64,000 bases of DNA from Lumbricus terrestris (lineage: Eukaryota > Annelida > Clitellata > Crassiclitellata > Lumbricidae): assembly GCA_949752735.1 (NCBI GenBank), contig OX457039.1, positions 42,024,699 through 42,088,698 on the forward strand, given 5' to 3'. Below are positions 35,168 through 46,896 of this stretch, piece after piece. Position 1 is the first letter of the stretch. Each line of letters opens with the position of its first letter. A program made the translations under genes and the position numbers. The notes under the pieces were generated by a model. The model saw only the letters and a list, made by a program, of their open reading frames with translations, had not been told where the DNA came from and made no database searches.

Positions 35168-36357
35168 TAGGCCTATTGACCAACTATCAATCAGTCATTC
35201 GTCTATTCACAAGTCGTTCTTGGTATAGGCCTATACATCTGCGTTCATCCACCTGCGTAGACCCGCAGCCACTGACATTATACTCGAATACGGATTAGTA
35301 ATTAAGTGCCTCATAAACAGCTCTTTCTTAGACAATGTGAAGTTCTGTCGCATTCATCAATACGTGGAATGGCCGTAAATTGAAGAATGATTTGTATTTG
35401 GGGTCGTGACATCATCAGCCACAAGACTCGGCAGTATAGTCTATTGCCGGTTGCAGGGAACACAGTACCAGAACGAGGAGGGGCGGCGTATAACCTTTCT
35501 CTGCTTGTCACAAGTAATGTAAGTTATGCTCAGAATTTTTAACCAAGCAGCAATAAAAACCACCAGCGGTGTATGTCTTAGATGATAGTATATGCAACGA
35601 TGTAGGCTACCAACACACATTCCGCTCAAGTGACTAATGTGCCAAGTGTATGCCTTGAAGAATCCGGCTGCCTGCCTGCCTGCCTGTCTGACTGCCTGCC
35701 TGCCTGCCAGTGACTTAGCATTAAATGCTAATGAATGCATGGCATCACAGTAAAGGCTTTGACGTCATCAGAAAAACGTGACCAGGATGCAAACGGAACC
35801 TTAGTTAAGTTAGACTGAGGGTGAGAATTGACGTGGGACTGAGGGGTTCAAACCCTTCTATGGTCTTTCTTAGTCAAATCTCCATAGTAAAGTCTTCTTT
35901 TCACACCCCAACTCCACGTAGGTTACACCATAGTCTGACCCCTTTCCTGTTATTTTTCTTGAATTTTACTAGGATACACTAGACTTAGGCCTTATGGTGG
36001 GGTTTGTTTTTCTTAACGTTGTGCCAATAGATATCCGAGTCAAATCCAAACAGCGTTTAGAATTATTATCGATCTAAGCTTAAGTAGTTGAAGCAAAACT
36101 CTAATATCTTTGGTTGAAGCGTCTGTAAATAACTGACAGAATCTTATGACTTATATAACGAGTTGTAAAATATAATATTTCGACAAACAACACCCGAATT
36201 CACGAAAAGGATTTAATTAGCAATGACCAGAATGTCTCATTGTCATTTTTTGCTTGACATGTACCTATGTTAAAATCAGCTTTTGCTGAGAAAAGTTTCA
36301 GTCGTTGATCTGCTGCTACATTCGATGCTATAAAATTATTTTGTCGGTGCAACTTGC
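35168..36357. other. PKI intron sequence, no gene
   Basis: Contains a CTGCCTGC run (35670-35708), the diverged repeat related to 1205-1350 (at 35820-35970) and one perfect CRE-like tgacgtca at 35760. Confidence 0.45.
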
Positions 36358-36478
36358 TTGTTACATGTTTAACGACACTGCCATATCAAAGATGATTAGT
36401 GTCGCCCTCCTCCTTTATCCAGGCTTGGGACTGGCACTGGCAGAGAACAACCAGTGGCGGAGTTTTGTCGGTGCAAAC
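36358..36478 (-). repeat. tRNA-derived SINE family B, body and tail
   Basis: Inverted relative to 8040-8245: gcttgttacatgtttaacga, then tcaaagatgattagtgtcgc and ccaggcttgggactggcact. The tRNA-like head is missing or unrecognisable on the right side. Confidence 0.68.
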
Positions 36479-37067
36479 GGTCCAGCTCCTACTTATAGGA
36501 GTTGAGACTCATGGCATAATAGACGAATGACGGCGAGTGGGATCCTTCTTCGGGGACCCTCTCTCTGCCGCCGCCCTGACTGGGAATTCGATCGATAGAT
36601 GGCCAGATATTATTTTAACATTGCTGTCAATCGATGACTTTAGTGACGTTGCTAAGAATCGTCGTCATGGTGACGACGACGACGAACGTAATGTTAATGG
36701 TGACGTAACTACGACAATGCAATACGAATACATGCACAGTGATGACGTAACTGAATATTCGGATTGGTGCGTAATGATAGCATGGAAATGACAATGGGGG
36801 TAGAGTGGGCTAATCGATCAGCTGGAGTTACTCGCGCGGGTCGTTGTGATAATATGGATGGCGGTGGAACGAAGGCATTCAGACGAAATCGACCCCCAAC
36901 TGATTAATAGATAAACTGACCGATCAGAATGTTCTGGGCTCTGAATTTATGGATGTCGCTTTACCGATGCTTGAGTTTGCATTCTGCGAATGCATCAATT
37001 ATCATTTAATGATGATCATTGTAATTGTAATTTTGAGATACTTGACCAAATGACATAGCAATCAGCA

Positions 37068-37260
37068 GAACGAATGAATGGATGAATGAATGAATGGATG
37101 GACTTGCAAATGAATGAATGGATATACGGATGAATGGATTTGCGAATGAATGGATGGACGAATAAATAAATGAACGAATGAATGATGGATGGATGGACGA
37201 ATGAATGGATGGATGGACAAATGAATGAATGGATGAATGAATGAATGAATGGATGGACGA
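37068..37260. repeat. (GAAT)n/(GGAC)n microsatellite
   Basis: Tetranucleotide array whose last 8 bp (atggacga) were duplicated by the hAT MITE at 37261. Confidence 0.9.
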
Positions 37261-37599
37261 CAGGGGCGGATCCAGGGGGGCCAAAATGGCCATGGCCCCC
37301 TTTTAAAAAATTTCTTTATTTTTCACCAGCTATTCTGACCCGAAAAGTTGACGTGCCCCCCCCCCCCCCCGTGAGTAGTTCCGTATGTCCGTCCCCCGCA
37401 CCCACGAGGAAGGTCATCAGTTATTTGGACGGAGGGTGGATAGAAAAAGGTAGTTTTGGGGGGAAATTCGAGGTTGATGACTAAACAAAAAAGGTCGTCA
37501 GATTTTTCGGCGACCCAGACGAAATTTTGTCCCTGTTTCCTGGACCAAAACCCTAAATTTTGCCCCCCCCCCAATCGAACATTTCTGTATCCGCCTTTG
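37261..37599. mobile_element. hAT MITE, CAGGGGCGGATCC family, copy 2
   Basis: Ends caggggcggatccaggggg and (inverse) ctgtatccgcctttg. Perfect 8-bp duplication atggacga at 37253-37260 and 37600-37607. It lies 225 bp before the second PKI exon, in the intron. Confidence 0.92.
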
Positions 37600-37823
37600 A
37601 TGGACGATACACTGTCATTGCGATTGGTGACTAGCTGATTGATTGCTTGTCTGCTTCATTCAATGACCGACTGACTTAGTGAATTAATTAATTACTTGGT
37701 GACTGCAGATTGTGGCTAGTTGACTGGCTATTTAATTATTTGTTGTCTCGATCAATAAATTCATCGTCATCCAAATGATTTAATAAAATTTAATAAAATC
37801 GTTAATAAATATTTCTGCCGCAG

Positions 37824-37996
37824 ATATCCCGGATGAGATCGCCCATGGCAACGACGTCAAGATGGTGACGTCAGGTCAGGCCAGCGGAACAAGAAAGTCC
37901 GACGATGACGTCACAGTGACGTCGACGACGGATCAAACGTCTCACCATCCGTCTCCTCAAGGAACAACGGAGATTGAGAACTCCAAGGTCTCATAG
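37824..37996 (+). CDS. PKI, second coding exon and stop
   Basis: Residues 58-114 (DIPDEIAHGNDVK to IENSKVS, stop TAG at 37994). The acceptor tttctgccgcag is good. With the GC donor of the first exon the junction is ACA G|AT, phase 1, and stays open to the stop. The sequence is acidic, rich in Ser, Thr and Asp and probably disordered, as the C-terminal half of PKI is. At 114 residues the product is longer than the roughly 75 residues of vertebrate PKI. Linking this exon to the first is inference from phase, strand, composition and the two-exon coding layout of the family; an intervening small exon is not excluded. Confidence 0.68.
37866..37913. promoter_or_regulatory. Two perfect CRE-type palindromes inside PKI exon 2
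   Basis: TGACGTCA at 37866-37873 and 37906-37913, with a near match TGACGTCG at 37917. These are exact cAMP-response elements by sequence, but they lie in coding DNA and may reflect codon choice. Confidence 0.35.
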
Positions 37997-38137
37997 CAGC
38001 CCCCCACACACCCTCCGTCCCTCCCTCCATCCCTCGAGGGGGTCTCTCGAGGCACCGACACCATCTGCCGCCGACATTAGCCACCGCCGCCGCCGCCCCC
38101 TCAAACATCTAGAACAACGTCTCTTTTCTGAAGCACG

Positions 38138-38242
38138 GACAAATCTATTGATACAACAAATCTATTGATATGACAAATCTATTGATATGACAAATCTATT
38201 GATACGACAAATCTATTGATACGACAAATCTATTGATACGAC
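38138..38242. repeat. 17-bp minisatellite, six copies
   Basis: Unit gacaaatctattgatac/t, nearly identical copies, beginning about 140 bp after the PKI stop. Confidence 0.93.
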
Positions 38243-38261
38243 CTGTTGCAGTTTGATTGAA

Positions 38262-39165
38262 CTGTAGATATGAAGCCATGTACTTTATGGATGCCGCCGT
38301 GTGCTCTGTATGGAGCCATGCGCTCTATGGAGCCATGTACTCTATGGAGCCATGTGCTCTATGGAGCCATGTGCTCTATATGGAGCTATGTAGGCTACTC
38401 TATGGAGCCATGTACTCTATGGAGTCATGTACTCTGTAGCCATGTGCTCTATGGAGCCACGCACTCGATGAAGCCATGTACTGTGTGGAGCCATGTGCTT
38501 TATGGAACCATGTTCTTTATATGAAGCCATGTACTTTATCGATGCAGCCTTGTGCTCTGTATTGAGCCATGTGCTCTATGGAGCCATGTACTCTATGGAG
38601 CCATATCCTCTATATGGAGCCATGTAGGCTACCATACGGAGTCATGTACTCTATATGGAGCCATGTGATCTATATGGGTCACGTACTCTATGGAGCCATG
38701 TACTCTGTATGGTGCCATGTACTCTGTATGGAGCCATGCACTCTATGGAGCCATGTACTCTATGGAGCCATGTACTCTATAAAGCCATGTACTGTATGGA
38801 GCCATGTGTTCTATGGAGCCATGCATTCTATGAAGCCATGTACTTTATGGAACCATGTACTCTATATGAATCCATGTACTCTATATGGAGTCATGTACTC
38901 TATCTATGGAGTCATGTACTTTATGGAGCCATGTACTCTATGTGAATCCATGTACTCTATATGGAGTCATGTGCTCTATCTATGGAGTCATGTACTCTAT
39001 GGAGTCATGTACTCTGTGAAGCTATGTACTCTACGAAGCCATGTACTCTATGGAGCCATGTACTTTATGGAGTCATGCACTCTATATGGAGCCATGTGCA
39101 GTACTCTATATCGAGTCATGTACTCTATCTATGAAGCCATGTACTCTATGAAGCTATCGACTCTT
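38262..39165. repeat. 17-18-bp minisatellite (ggagccatgtactctat)n
   Basis: About 50 degenerate copies over 0.9 kb. The 271-codon frame through it (Met-Tyr-Ser-Met-Glu-Pro-Cys-Thr-Leu-Trp type) is a product of the repeat, not a gene. Confidence 0.93.
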
Positions 39166-40788
39166 CTCTTAGGATGGATCTGGACAGAAAACGACGGATC
39201 TCAGTCAGTTTGTCAGCGAGATCAGACTTTCCTCAGTCTTCTTCTTTTTATTCTTCTTGCCGGACAAGTTACCGGACATTTGTCTTTTTGTATACAGTAC
39301 AATGGGTCTTTGCAAAAAGATCCACGACATATTTCCATAGCACATTCCGCCATGTTTGAATGCTTTGAACAAAAACTTTCATAATTTTCGGGCTCAATGA
39401 TTTGCTCAGAAAGCAACTTTGTCAGATCTATGCTTATATATATTTTTTAAATTGACCGCAGCGTAGGCTGGAAGTGGGTTTGGTCAAAAGTCGGTATGAT
39501 TCTCTTAACAAAATTTTAATTACTCTGAGTCCTTGTGCTCAGTCAAATATGGCGGAATATGCCTCTACCTGTTAAAATATTATAATCCCATGATCGAAAT
39601 CCTTTGTGAAAATCAGGATTTAGATCTGAAGAATATAATTGACGACATTTGGTTTGAGTTACGTAGCGCTATGGTTGAAAAGATTTCTAAACGAAACGTA
39701 GGTAAAGACAAGAAAACAAATGGTCAAACGGCGCAGATGTCTTAGACATCTGCATAGTCTCTTTCTTCATTTTACTTATGATGTGTTTTTAGCATAAATT
39801 ACGCATAGACATTGTATGCGTGTGTAAGTGACTTATGTGGCCAGTCTATGAGTCGCAGACCTATAGGCTACAGGATATTTTATACGTACTACATTTGGTT
39901 TTTGAATAAAGAACGAAACCAAGAGCACATGACTTATATACATGTACATCTGCAGAGGTAAACGTGAAATAATGCGACCCCATGTCTGCATTCTCACAAT
40001 AAGAATTGATAAGGAGTCCGAGTCATCTATTCATCACACTGATCGATTAATAGTGGTCATCGTCTCAAGAAATCTTGATTCTTGATTCTAGATCTTGGAG
40101 TTTCAGTTGTATTATCTAAAGACCCCATATTGAAAATCATAAAATATCTTCCTTCAAAGCTGAGTCGAGATTTAAATTCTTCGCATCCCAAGAGCCACGC
40201 CACCTCTTCGTCCTCGCTTCAAAATTATATTTGGAATCATTTTACTCTTTCAAAGCATTCTCTTACCTGTGCTTAGCAATTGTTGGTTCGATTTAAAACA
40301 TTTCAAATAACATCCATATAGCTGAATAAATTGCTAGGCCTACACTTCTTTCGCTACATCTAAGAATTCTCTGTCAAGGTACACCGACCGTTCTCCTATG
40401 AGCAAACAATAGACTCTTACGACTAACATGTAAATATATGTTTGATAAAATATACACACAACTGGTTAAAAAAACTAATTTCCATATTGATTAGTTTTAT
40501 AGGATAGATTGAGTTCCTACAAAAATATATGTCCATGCTGCATGGTTTGTTTTATTAGCTGTACTAGACCTCTATATGCAATTCCCCCTTTTATTAATGT
40601 TGACATAGAATAGAGAGTCAGAGACCCTCACATTAAGCTAGCTGGAAGTTTTAGGCTATATACTACAATGACCACAGTTAGAAGGCGTCAGTAACATGAG
40701 CTTTCTTCCTCTCTTTTCTTTGCTTGATCTGTGTCTATCTTTGCCTGTCTGTCTGTATGTATGTTTGTTTTGTTTGTATGTGCACTTG
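39166..40788. other. Intergenic; no gene
   Basis: AT-rich. A 70-codon frame at 39533-39745 and others are unassigned. This stretch may include the PKI 3' UTR, but no clear polyadenylation site could be singled out. Confidence 0.4.
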
Positions 40789-40990
40789 TTATAGCGCCCC
40801 TTCAAGCTCTTCCTACTCAGAGGTGCTCCCGACTGCAGAGCGGACACTGCAGCGGAGTTTCACGCCGAAGCGCTGAGAAATTGCGAGTGAAGGACTTGCC
40901 CAAGGTCCCTACGCGGCGACGTGAGTTGGATTCGAACCTCGAACCTTCCGGCTTCAAGGCAACGACGCCACCACTACACCACCGCGCCCC
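40789..40990 (-). repeat. tRNA-derived SINE, family A
   Basis: The minus strand begins ggggcgcggtggtgtagtgg with B box ggttcgaatcc (about 40928-40938). The body and the tail cttgaaggggcgctataaca are shared with 60728-60950. It is the least diverged copy of the family here. Confidence 0.82.
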
Positions 40991-42378
40991 ACATACATAT
41001 GTATGTCTTTCTCTCAGTGCCTGTTTCTGCTTTTCTCCAACTATCTTTTACGCCGACTAGATCTACTTTTCATGCGTATCTGGTTAAAAATTCTATTCCT
41101 AATAGATTGGATTGCTCCCAAGTGAAGCAGAGGAAAGAGTGAAACCGTATAAAGTGAGACTGCAGATTAAATCATTAATTTTTCATATCACGTCACCACG
41201 GTCACCATCTCTCCATTTCTATGGTGTCAGTGGAGGTCGTCGTCCATTTGCAGACCAGCAACGGCAGCAGCCACACACTTCCGCATTATAATAGACGAAT
41301 ACACAGCACAACTCAGCAGATCATCCATTTCACCTGATGCAATGGCAATTCGAGCCCTGGACGCAACGATGAGCCATCGTCGGTCGATCGCTAACCATGT
41401 ATATCATGGTGATGGTTTGGTGGCAGCGTGGCGATGAGCGCAAAATGCCTAGAAGCAGAATTTCGGTGATTTGTTCATTAGGCTCTGCTGTAGCCTGCAG
41501 AAAAACCTCACATAGACCTATTTACACAGACCAGCACAATTTAGGTATGATATAATTATGCAGGGCTTTTTTTAACGTGCAGTTGTACACAAAATGTGCA
41601 GTTCTAAATGGATTTGTGCAGTTGTAGAAGCACTTCTGTGCAGTTAAAACTAGTTGGAAAAGGTTATTTTTCCTCTGACTGGGAGTAATTTACCGTGGAA
41701 GATGGGTAAGAAAAGAAGGGGTTGTGCAGTTCTAAAAATTCCTTAAAAACAACCATGTAATTATATATATATATACATATATTTTATACATATATAAATA
41801 TATATATATATATATTACATATATATATATATATATATATATTTATATCTTTAATGTATATATTATATATTTATACATATACATATATCTACATAGATTT
41901 ACATATTTATATTTACACATACCAGCACAATTTAGGTATGATAGCATTAAGTCGACTATAATAATTATAGTCAATCTCGCATCATAGGCTATAGGCCTAC
42001 ATTCGATCTTCGCCAGTGGTGCAGTATCAAAACATAGCCTGAAGAAAAGTCTGGCATAATTAACAAATATTGACCGTTCTATATATAGAAATATGCATTG
42101 GGCCTATATAATTATACATGTAGGCTAATGTATACACGAATGAAGGGCCTCTATATGTGCTCTTCTAAAATGCGTGAAGTCATGGTAACCAAATCATGTT
42201 AATATATGAGCGGAAATCAGCTGCCAATGCGAGAGCTGTGTAAGTGACACCCGCAGCTGCATGATAATGTCGTCGACTCCGATGCAAGTGATTTGAATGG
42301 CATTCGCAGCTCTGTTGTCTTGAGAAAGGCTTCACCTGCATTCGGATATAGAAATAAACGTTCATGTAGGCTGCGATA
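40991..42378. other. Intergenic; AT-rich block with flanking 32-bp direct repeat
   Basis: No gene. An AT-rich simple sequence fills 41760-41905. A 32-bp phrase at 41521-41552 is repeated at 41912-41943 with one mismatch (see finding). Confidence 0.5.
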
Positions 42379-42386
42379 TAAACGTA

Positions 42387-42728
42387 CAGGGGTGGATCCA
42401 GAGGGCCAATCCGGCCAAGCATGCCCCCCAATTAGATTTTTTTTGACCAGCTACTCTGGCTCAGAAAGTTGACGTGGCGCCCCCTTGAGTAGTTCCTTAG
42501 GCCCTCCCCCACGCCCACGAGGTCCGTATACGGGAGGTCCGTTCGACTAAAATGTCATCAACTATTTTGGCGGATAAAATGGTATCTTTTTTCTTGGGAA
42601 TTCGAGGCAAATAGACAAACGACTAAAAAAGGTCACCAGATCTTTCGGCGACCAAGACGAAAATTTTCCCTGCCCAAAGACCGAAAATTTTCCCCCCTTC
42701 TCTTCGAAAATTTCTGTATCCGTCCTTG
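42387..42728. mobile_element. hAT MITE, CAGGGGCGGATCC family, copy 3
   Basis: Ends caggggtggatccagaggg and (inverse) ctgtatccgtccttg. Target duplication taaacgta/taaacata (7 of 8). Same interior phrases as copies 1 and 2 (gacgtggc, gaattcgaggc, aggtcaccag), more diverged. Confidence 0.87.
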
Positions 42729-42736
42729 TAAACATA

Positions 42737-44920
42737 TTGACATTTCTATGTCGAATATTGGACAACGTCCTTGATTTTTAAATGGAAGACTCGGAAACGA
42801 CGTAATTAGGAACCTCAAAACTGATTGAGTGCATGGTTATTTTAGGTGTAGGAGTAATTTCAGTTGACTTATACCCGTCGCAGTAAGTGGGTAGCTACAC
42901 ACACACTGCCACTCACTGATCCTTCTATCAAGATTGAAGATTGGTTTTGCAATCGTAATCTCTAAATATCTAAAAGCGCCACTTGAAGCCAAGCCCAGTG
43001 CAACAGCTTATTCACGAACGCGTGTGTAGTGTTGTGAAGGAAACGTCTTTTTGAAGATTTGCTAAAAATGGTATTTCATTTATTACACTGAGGAAATAAT
43101 ACGAATGCATAGCCCTAGACTGATCGACTATTGTAAGTGGTTTTTACGATACAAAAGCTGCCCTGAGAATCTCTGCACTATATAGACATCTAGACCTAAG
43201 CATTTTCACATACGACGCCTGTTTATAAAGAAATAGCGGATAATAACAATTGTCTGAAATTCATGCAACATTCCAGAGCTTGCATCCTATTTTTCGGCAT
43301 CTATAAATCTGCTAAGTCACCGTAAGATACAATATTTTTGACCTATGACGATTCGGCGATATGCATATACCATTGTGGCGGAGATAAAACGTCGGAAACA
43401 ATGCAAAATTATACATTAACAAAAGTTATAATAAGGGAACTCTTGAGTTATAGATTGCTTTGTTGTTTTATCTCGTGCAGAGAATACCTGTTCCACAATA
43501 AAAGCAAACTGTTCCTGGGAAAATCACAAATGCGTGACCTCAATACTTTCCGGTCGAGAAGTCCGCAAATACGACTGAAGTGGATTCGAGTCGATTCATG
43601 CTTCTGCTCGATAGCTGTAATGGTTCCGACATTTATGGACGCATTACACGTGATAGCTGCAGACCATCAGCGAATGTAAGCTTATAATGAACTGTCTAAA
43701 AATAGCCAAACTGCCGAACATAAACCCAGAGGGGGCTGTCTCATCTCATTGTGTATAGACCTATACAGTCGTATGCCCATGCGGAAGACGTTAACACGTA
43801 CAGCATAACAATAAATATTAGACTATATAGAATAATATGTTATGTATAAGTCATAACAAAAGCGTTTTATTTAAAGTGCAAATTTTAAGAGTAAGGAGAA
43901 GTACCTTTACTGAAGACAGTCTACATAATATTATGGAAAAATATTATATCTCATGCTGTTTGTTTCTCCGTTTCTTGTGTCAACTGAAATCGATTCCTGT
44001 TTTGATCGGCTGATGGTATATACTGTAGCTATGGCTCTTCCTTCTGGGATTCATATCTACATCGTAACATCGTCGTGTTCTGTAACTCCTCTTTTACAGA
44101 AACTGTCTTGCGCTCAATTTTGTGAACCTAAATAGATCGTCATATAGGTCTATACAATGTAGGCCTATGTCTGTTTATGGGCTTTTGGAGCTTCGTGCTG
44201 CAGTCCCGTTTTCCATGTGTGCACTCTGAACTTTATTCATGTATTATAACCGTTGTATACCACATATTTCAAAGCTGAACGACCTCCAGTCTTCTTAGCT
44301 GTGTGGATCATAATGCATCTCCCCCCCCCCGCTTCCCATGTTACGTGAGAATTCAGAAGAATAATAATTATGCGCATCTCATTCAGTATATCTTCATTTC
44401 CCTTATTTTATATATGCGCTTCCTATTTTAAACTTGATATCAACGTCGACCTGCTCATCTGGTGTGTCTGGTCCACTTCAATTTTTAATCATCTTCTAGT
44501 GTGGCCGTATACGGTCCAATCGCTTCCTTCTGCATGAACCAATTGAACTGGAAAACTTCACTTACTCTTTTATTCTGATCAGGTGCCGAGAATAAACTGT
44601 TGCAAAACAACATGTCTTGATTTGATACAGCGATGGGTTCATGTATACAATAAATGCAATAAGGGTCAGAAGCAGTGATAATAGGGAGCTCTGAAGAAAC
44701 GATTAAATGTTTTTTGAATGCCCTATTAATAGCGCACTCATTGCTGCAGCACAATTGGCAATGCATGGAACGGGGGCGTTGCATGCTTCTTAGACCGTTT
44801 TTGATGTGGCAGCGATTTTCCCTCGGGCGCCAGAAGACGTTTGAAGATGGTTTCTTTATAGACATCATGCAGCAGACGCCAGCTTTTTTTTTTGCTCTGT
44901 AGCGCAAGTATTGACTAAAC
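42737..44920. other. Intergenic; no gene
   Basis: AT-rich; ORFs at 43338-43679 (113 codons, +) and 44485-45108 (-) show no recognisable domain, and the latter ends in a GA-repeat shadow. Confidence 0.4.
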
Positions 44921-44925
44921 CACGG

Positions 44926-45195
44926 GAGAAAAAGAGAGGGACAAAAATAGAGACTGAGAGAGAGATTGAGACAGACAGAGACCGAGAGAGACAAAGAGAA
45001 ACACAAAGACAGGTATATAATAACAGAGGCGGAGACATAGGCAGAGGCAGAGACAGAGACAGAGACAAACACAGAGACGGACACAGAGACAGACACAGAG
45101 ACAGACACAGACAGAGACAGAAACAGAGAGGCAGAGACAGACAGAGAGATAGAGACAGCCAGAGACAGACAGAGATAGACGAGACGAGAGAGACA
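44926..45195. repeat. GA-rich (GAGACA)n microsatellite
   Basis: Purine-rich array; opposite-strand Ser/Leu/Val frames are artefacts. Confidence 0.92.
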
Positions 45196-45262
45196 AAGGC
45201 ATATCTATACAGATCGAATGAAAATGAGAGAGACCGCTTCCTATAGCTTCTTATGCTGCCAT

Positions 45263-45285
45263 CCTTTGATCTTAGCCTAAGAAGC
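45263..45285 (-). ncRNA. U2 snRNA 5'-end-like fragment, deleted
   Basis: The minus strand reads gcttcttaggctaagatcaa then ag. It resembles the U2 5' segment with the central cggcctttt lost. Too short to be a gene; a fragment or chance resemblance. Confidence 0.25.
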
Positions 45286-45434
45286 TCATATAATAATTAA
45301 ACACAAAGTAAATAGTCTATACTGTTTTATTGATTCGCAAGAATACACTTAAGAAATGCGATATCGGTCTGCGTTAAGCCATCAAACGTCCAACTCATGT
45401 AAGATTTTCAGGCTTCCTCGTCTGTCTATACGTA

Positions 45435-46885
45435 TGTGACGCGCGGGGGCGCCGCCTGTCCTAACGTTTCCCACCCCAAATTAATGGGCTCTACTGTAGC
45501 ACGCCCCCTTAAGCGCGGTTGAGGAATGCTGGGTCCTAGGTCAAAGGTTTTGGTGTCAATGGTAGCGGGTTCGAATCCTAACCTAGGGTGTGAGCTTCTC
45601 TGGTTACCAAATTCCTCAGGATGGGCCGATTTTGGACATATGTCAGCGGTGGCTGTTAAGCTCACAACAGCCCCACTAAATGGGTGCTTATCAGGGTTCG
45701 ATTCCTCAACTTTCCCCCAAGCTCCATCACCCACTTTACCTTCAGCTACCGACTTCACCATTGTTTCACATTCTTTCTGGCGGGAACTTAATTGGGCTTG
45801 CTGCATGGAAACTAGATTCAGCTCTTCAGCTAGACCGATTAAAATGCTACTCTGGCGCTCCATAAATTGTTCTATGGTAGTCATTTGTTTCTGTAATACA
45901 GCAGGGTCTAAGTCATCAGTATTGTCTGTAGTCCCCAACTCAAGGGTTTCTCTCGGGCATAACTCATCTTCCTCTTGTCCTGTCCCTAAGACACTGTCCG
46001 TTTCCCCGTCGGAGTCCATTATAATTCGATAGCAGAAATTACTTCACAGTTCTCTATTTAAGTTTCATTTATTATAGAATCAATCAAGCGACTGTCTGTC
46101 GTTCATTAGCAATTATTTACGCAGCCGATAAAATAGAAACAATATTAAAGATTCACGATTAAGGCCCTCCTAAAACGCCTATGTCTCTTGACTAGCTTAA
46201 GTTTTATCAGATCAGTTCGCAGACTGACTATTTCACACCTATCCGATCAGTTCACAGACTGAATACCCCACAACTAATATTTGCACCAAAAATAGAGATA
46301 CAAGTTTTATCTAATTACACCTAGTTCAGGTTCGAGCTCTATAGATTAGGTTGCTTATACTTCCCTGTTCCCGCGTGATATTTTAGGACAGCCGATCCAC
46401 CGTTTTCCGTCCTGTAGAAAGTTATTGAGTCGTCGGCCGATGCCAGAATTTCTCCGTCGGAAGCGTATTATTAATTTAATCGTTGCCGGAAATCTTCTTA
46501 ATTACACATCGATTCACAAGACATCGGAAGAACCTCGTCTTCTACCTGAGAAAACTTGCCAGAATTGAAAATACCATCAATTTCACCACGTTTCACGATT
46601 TCCACAAGCGTAGGTCTTAACCGGTTCAATTCTACAGCCCGACTGAAGGTTTGCGCGTTAATTTGCCGCAAGAGAGCGCTTTTTGGCGCGTAAAACATCG
46701 CGTGATGTCTAACCAATCAAAAATCGCACGTGGCGGAAAGTTCCATTGAAAAATGCATGGGAAGCTAAATATAGCGATGACCGCATCGATCAGTGCTAAG
46801 CATAGCACCCATGAATTCGTAATAGAAATAGCGGCCTTACTTAAGTAAATAAGTAAGGTAGCTTGTAGCAACCTGGTTCGCTACA
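45435..46885 (-). repeat. 3' LTR
   Basis: Constant offset of 6039 bp from the 5' LTR with no visible difference. It carries a free-standing copy of the ORF start; here that frame ends two codons after the LTR, in flanking DNA. An aataaatgaaac (minus) near 46065 is a candidate polyadenylation signal. Confidence 0.95.
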
Positions 46886-46896
46886 CCCCCCACAAC
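46886..46896 (-). promoter_or_regulatory. Polypurine tract
   Basis: GTTGTGGGGGG on the minus strand, directly before the 3' LTR TGTAGCG. This is the expected plus-strand primer for an element in this orientation. Confidence 0.8.

Larger units (their letters stand above)
31914..37823 (+). other. PKI intron, GC-AG, loaded with mobile elements
   Basis: About 5.9 kb from GCAGGT to ccgcag. In order it contains a mariner remnant (31969), a Helitron-like element (33384), a probable hAT MITE (34533), a family B SINE (36358), a GAAT/GGAC repeat (37068) and a hAT MITE (37261). Confidence 0.65.

Noticed and set aside
36537..36791. 84-codon Asp-rich frame considered as an extra PKI exon
   Set aside because: No convincing acceptor/donor pair and it is not needed to keep the PKI frame.
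38257..39384. 271-codon Met/Tyr/Cys-rich frame
   Set aside because: Product of the 17-18-bp minisatellite.
45526..46032. 168-codon plus-strand frame (also at 51565-52071)
   Set aside because: Antisense to the LTR-encoded start of the 861-residue ORF.
46498..46871. 72- and 79-codon frames in the LTRs (also at 52537-52910)
   Set aside because: Short, overlapping, in the likely promoter part of the LTR, and with no recognisable domain.
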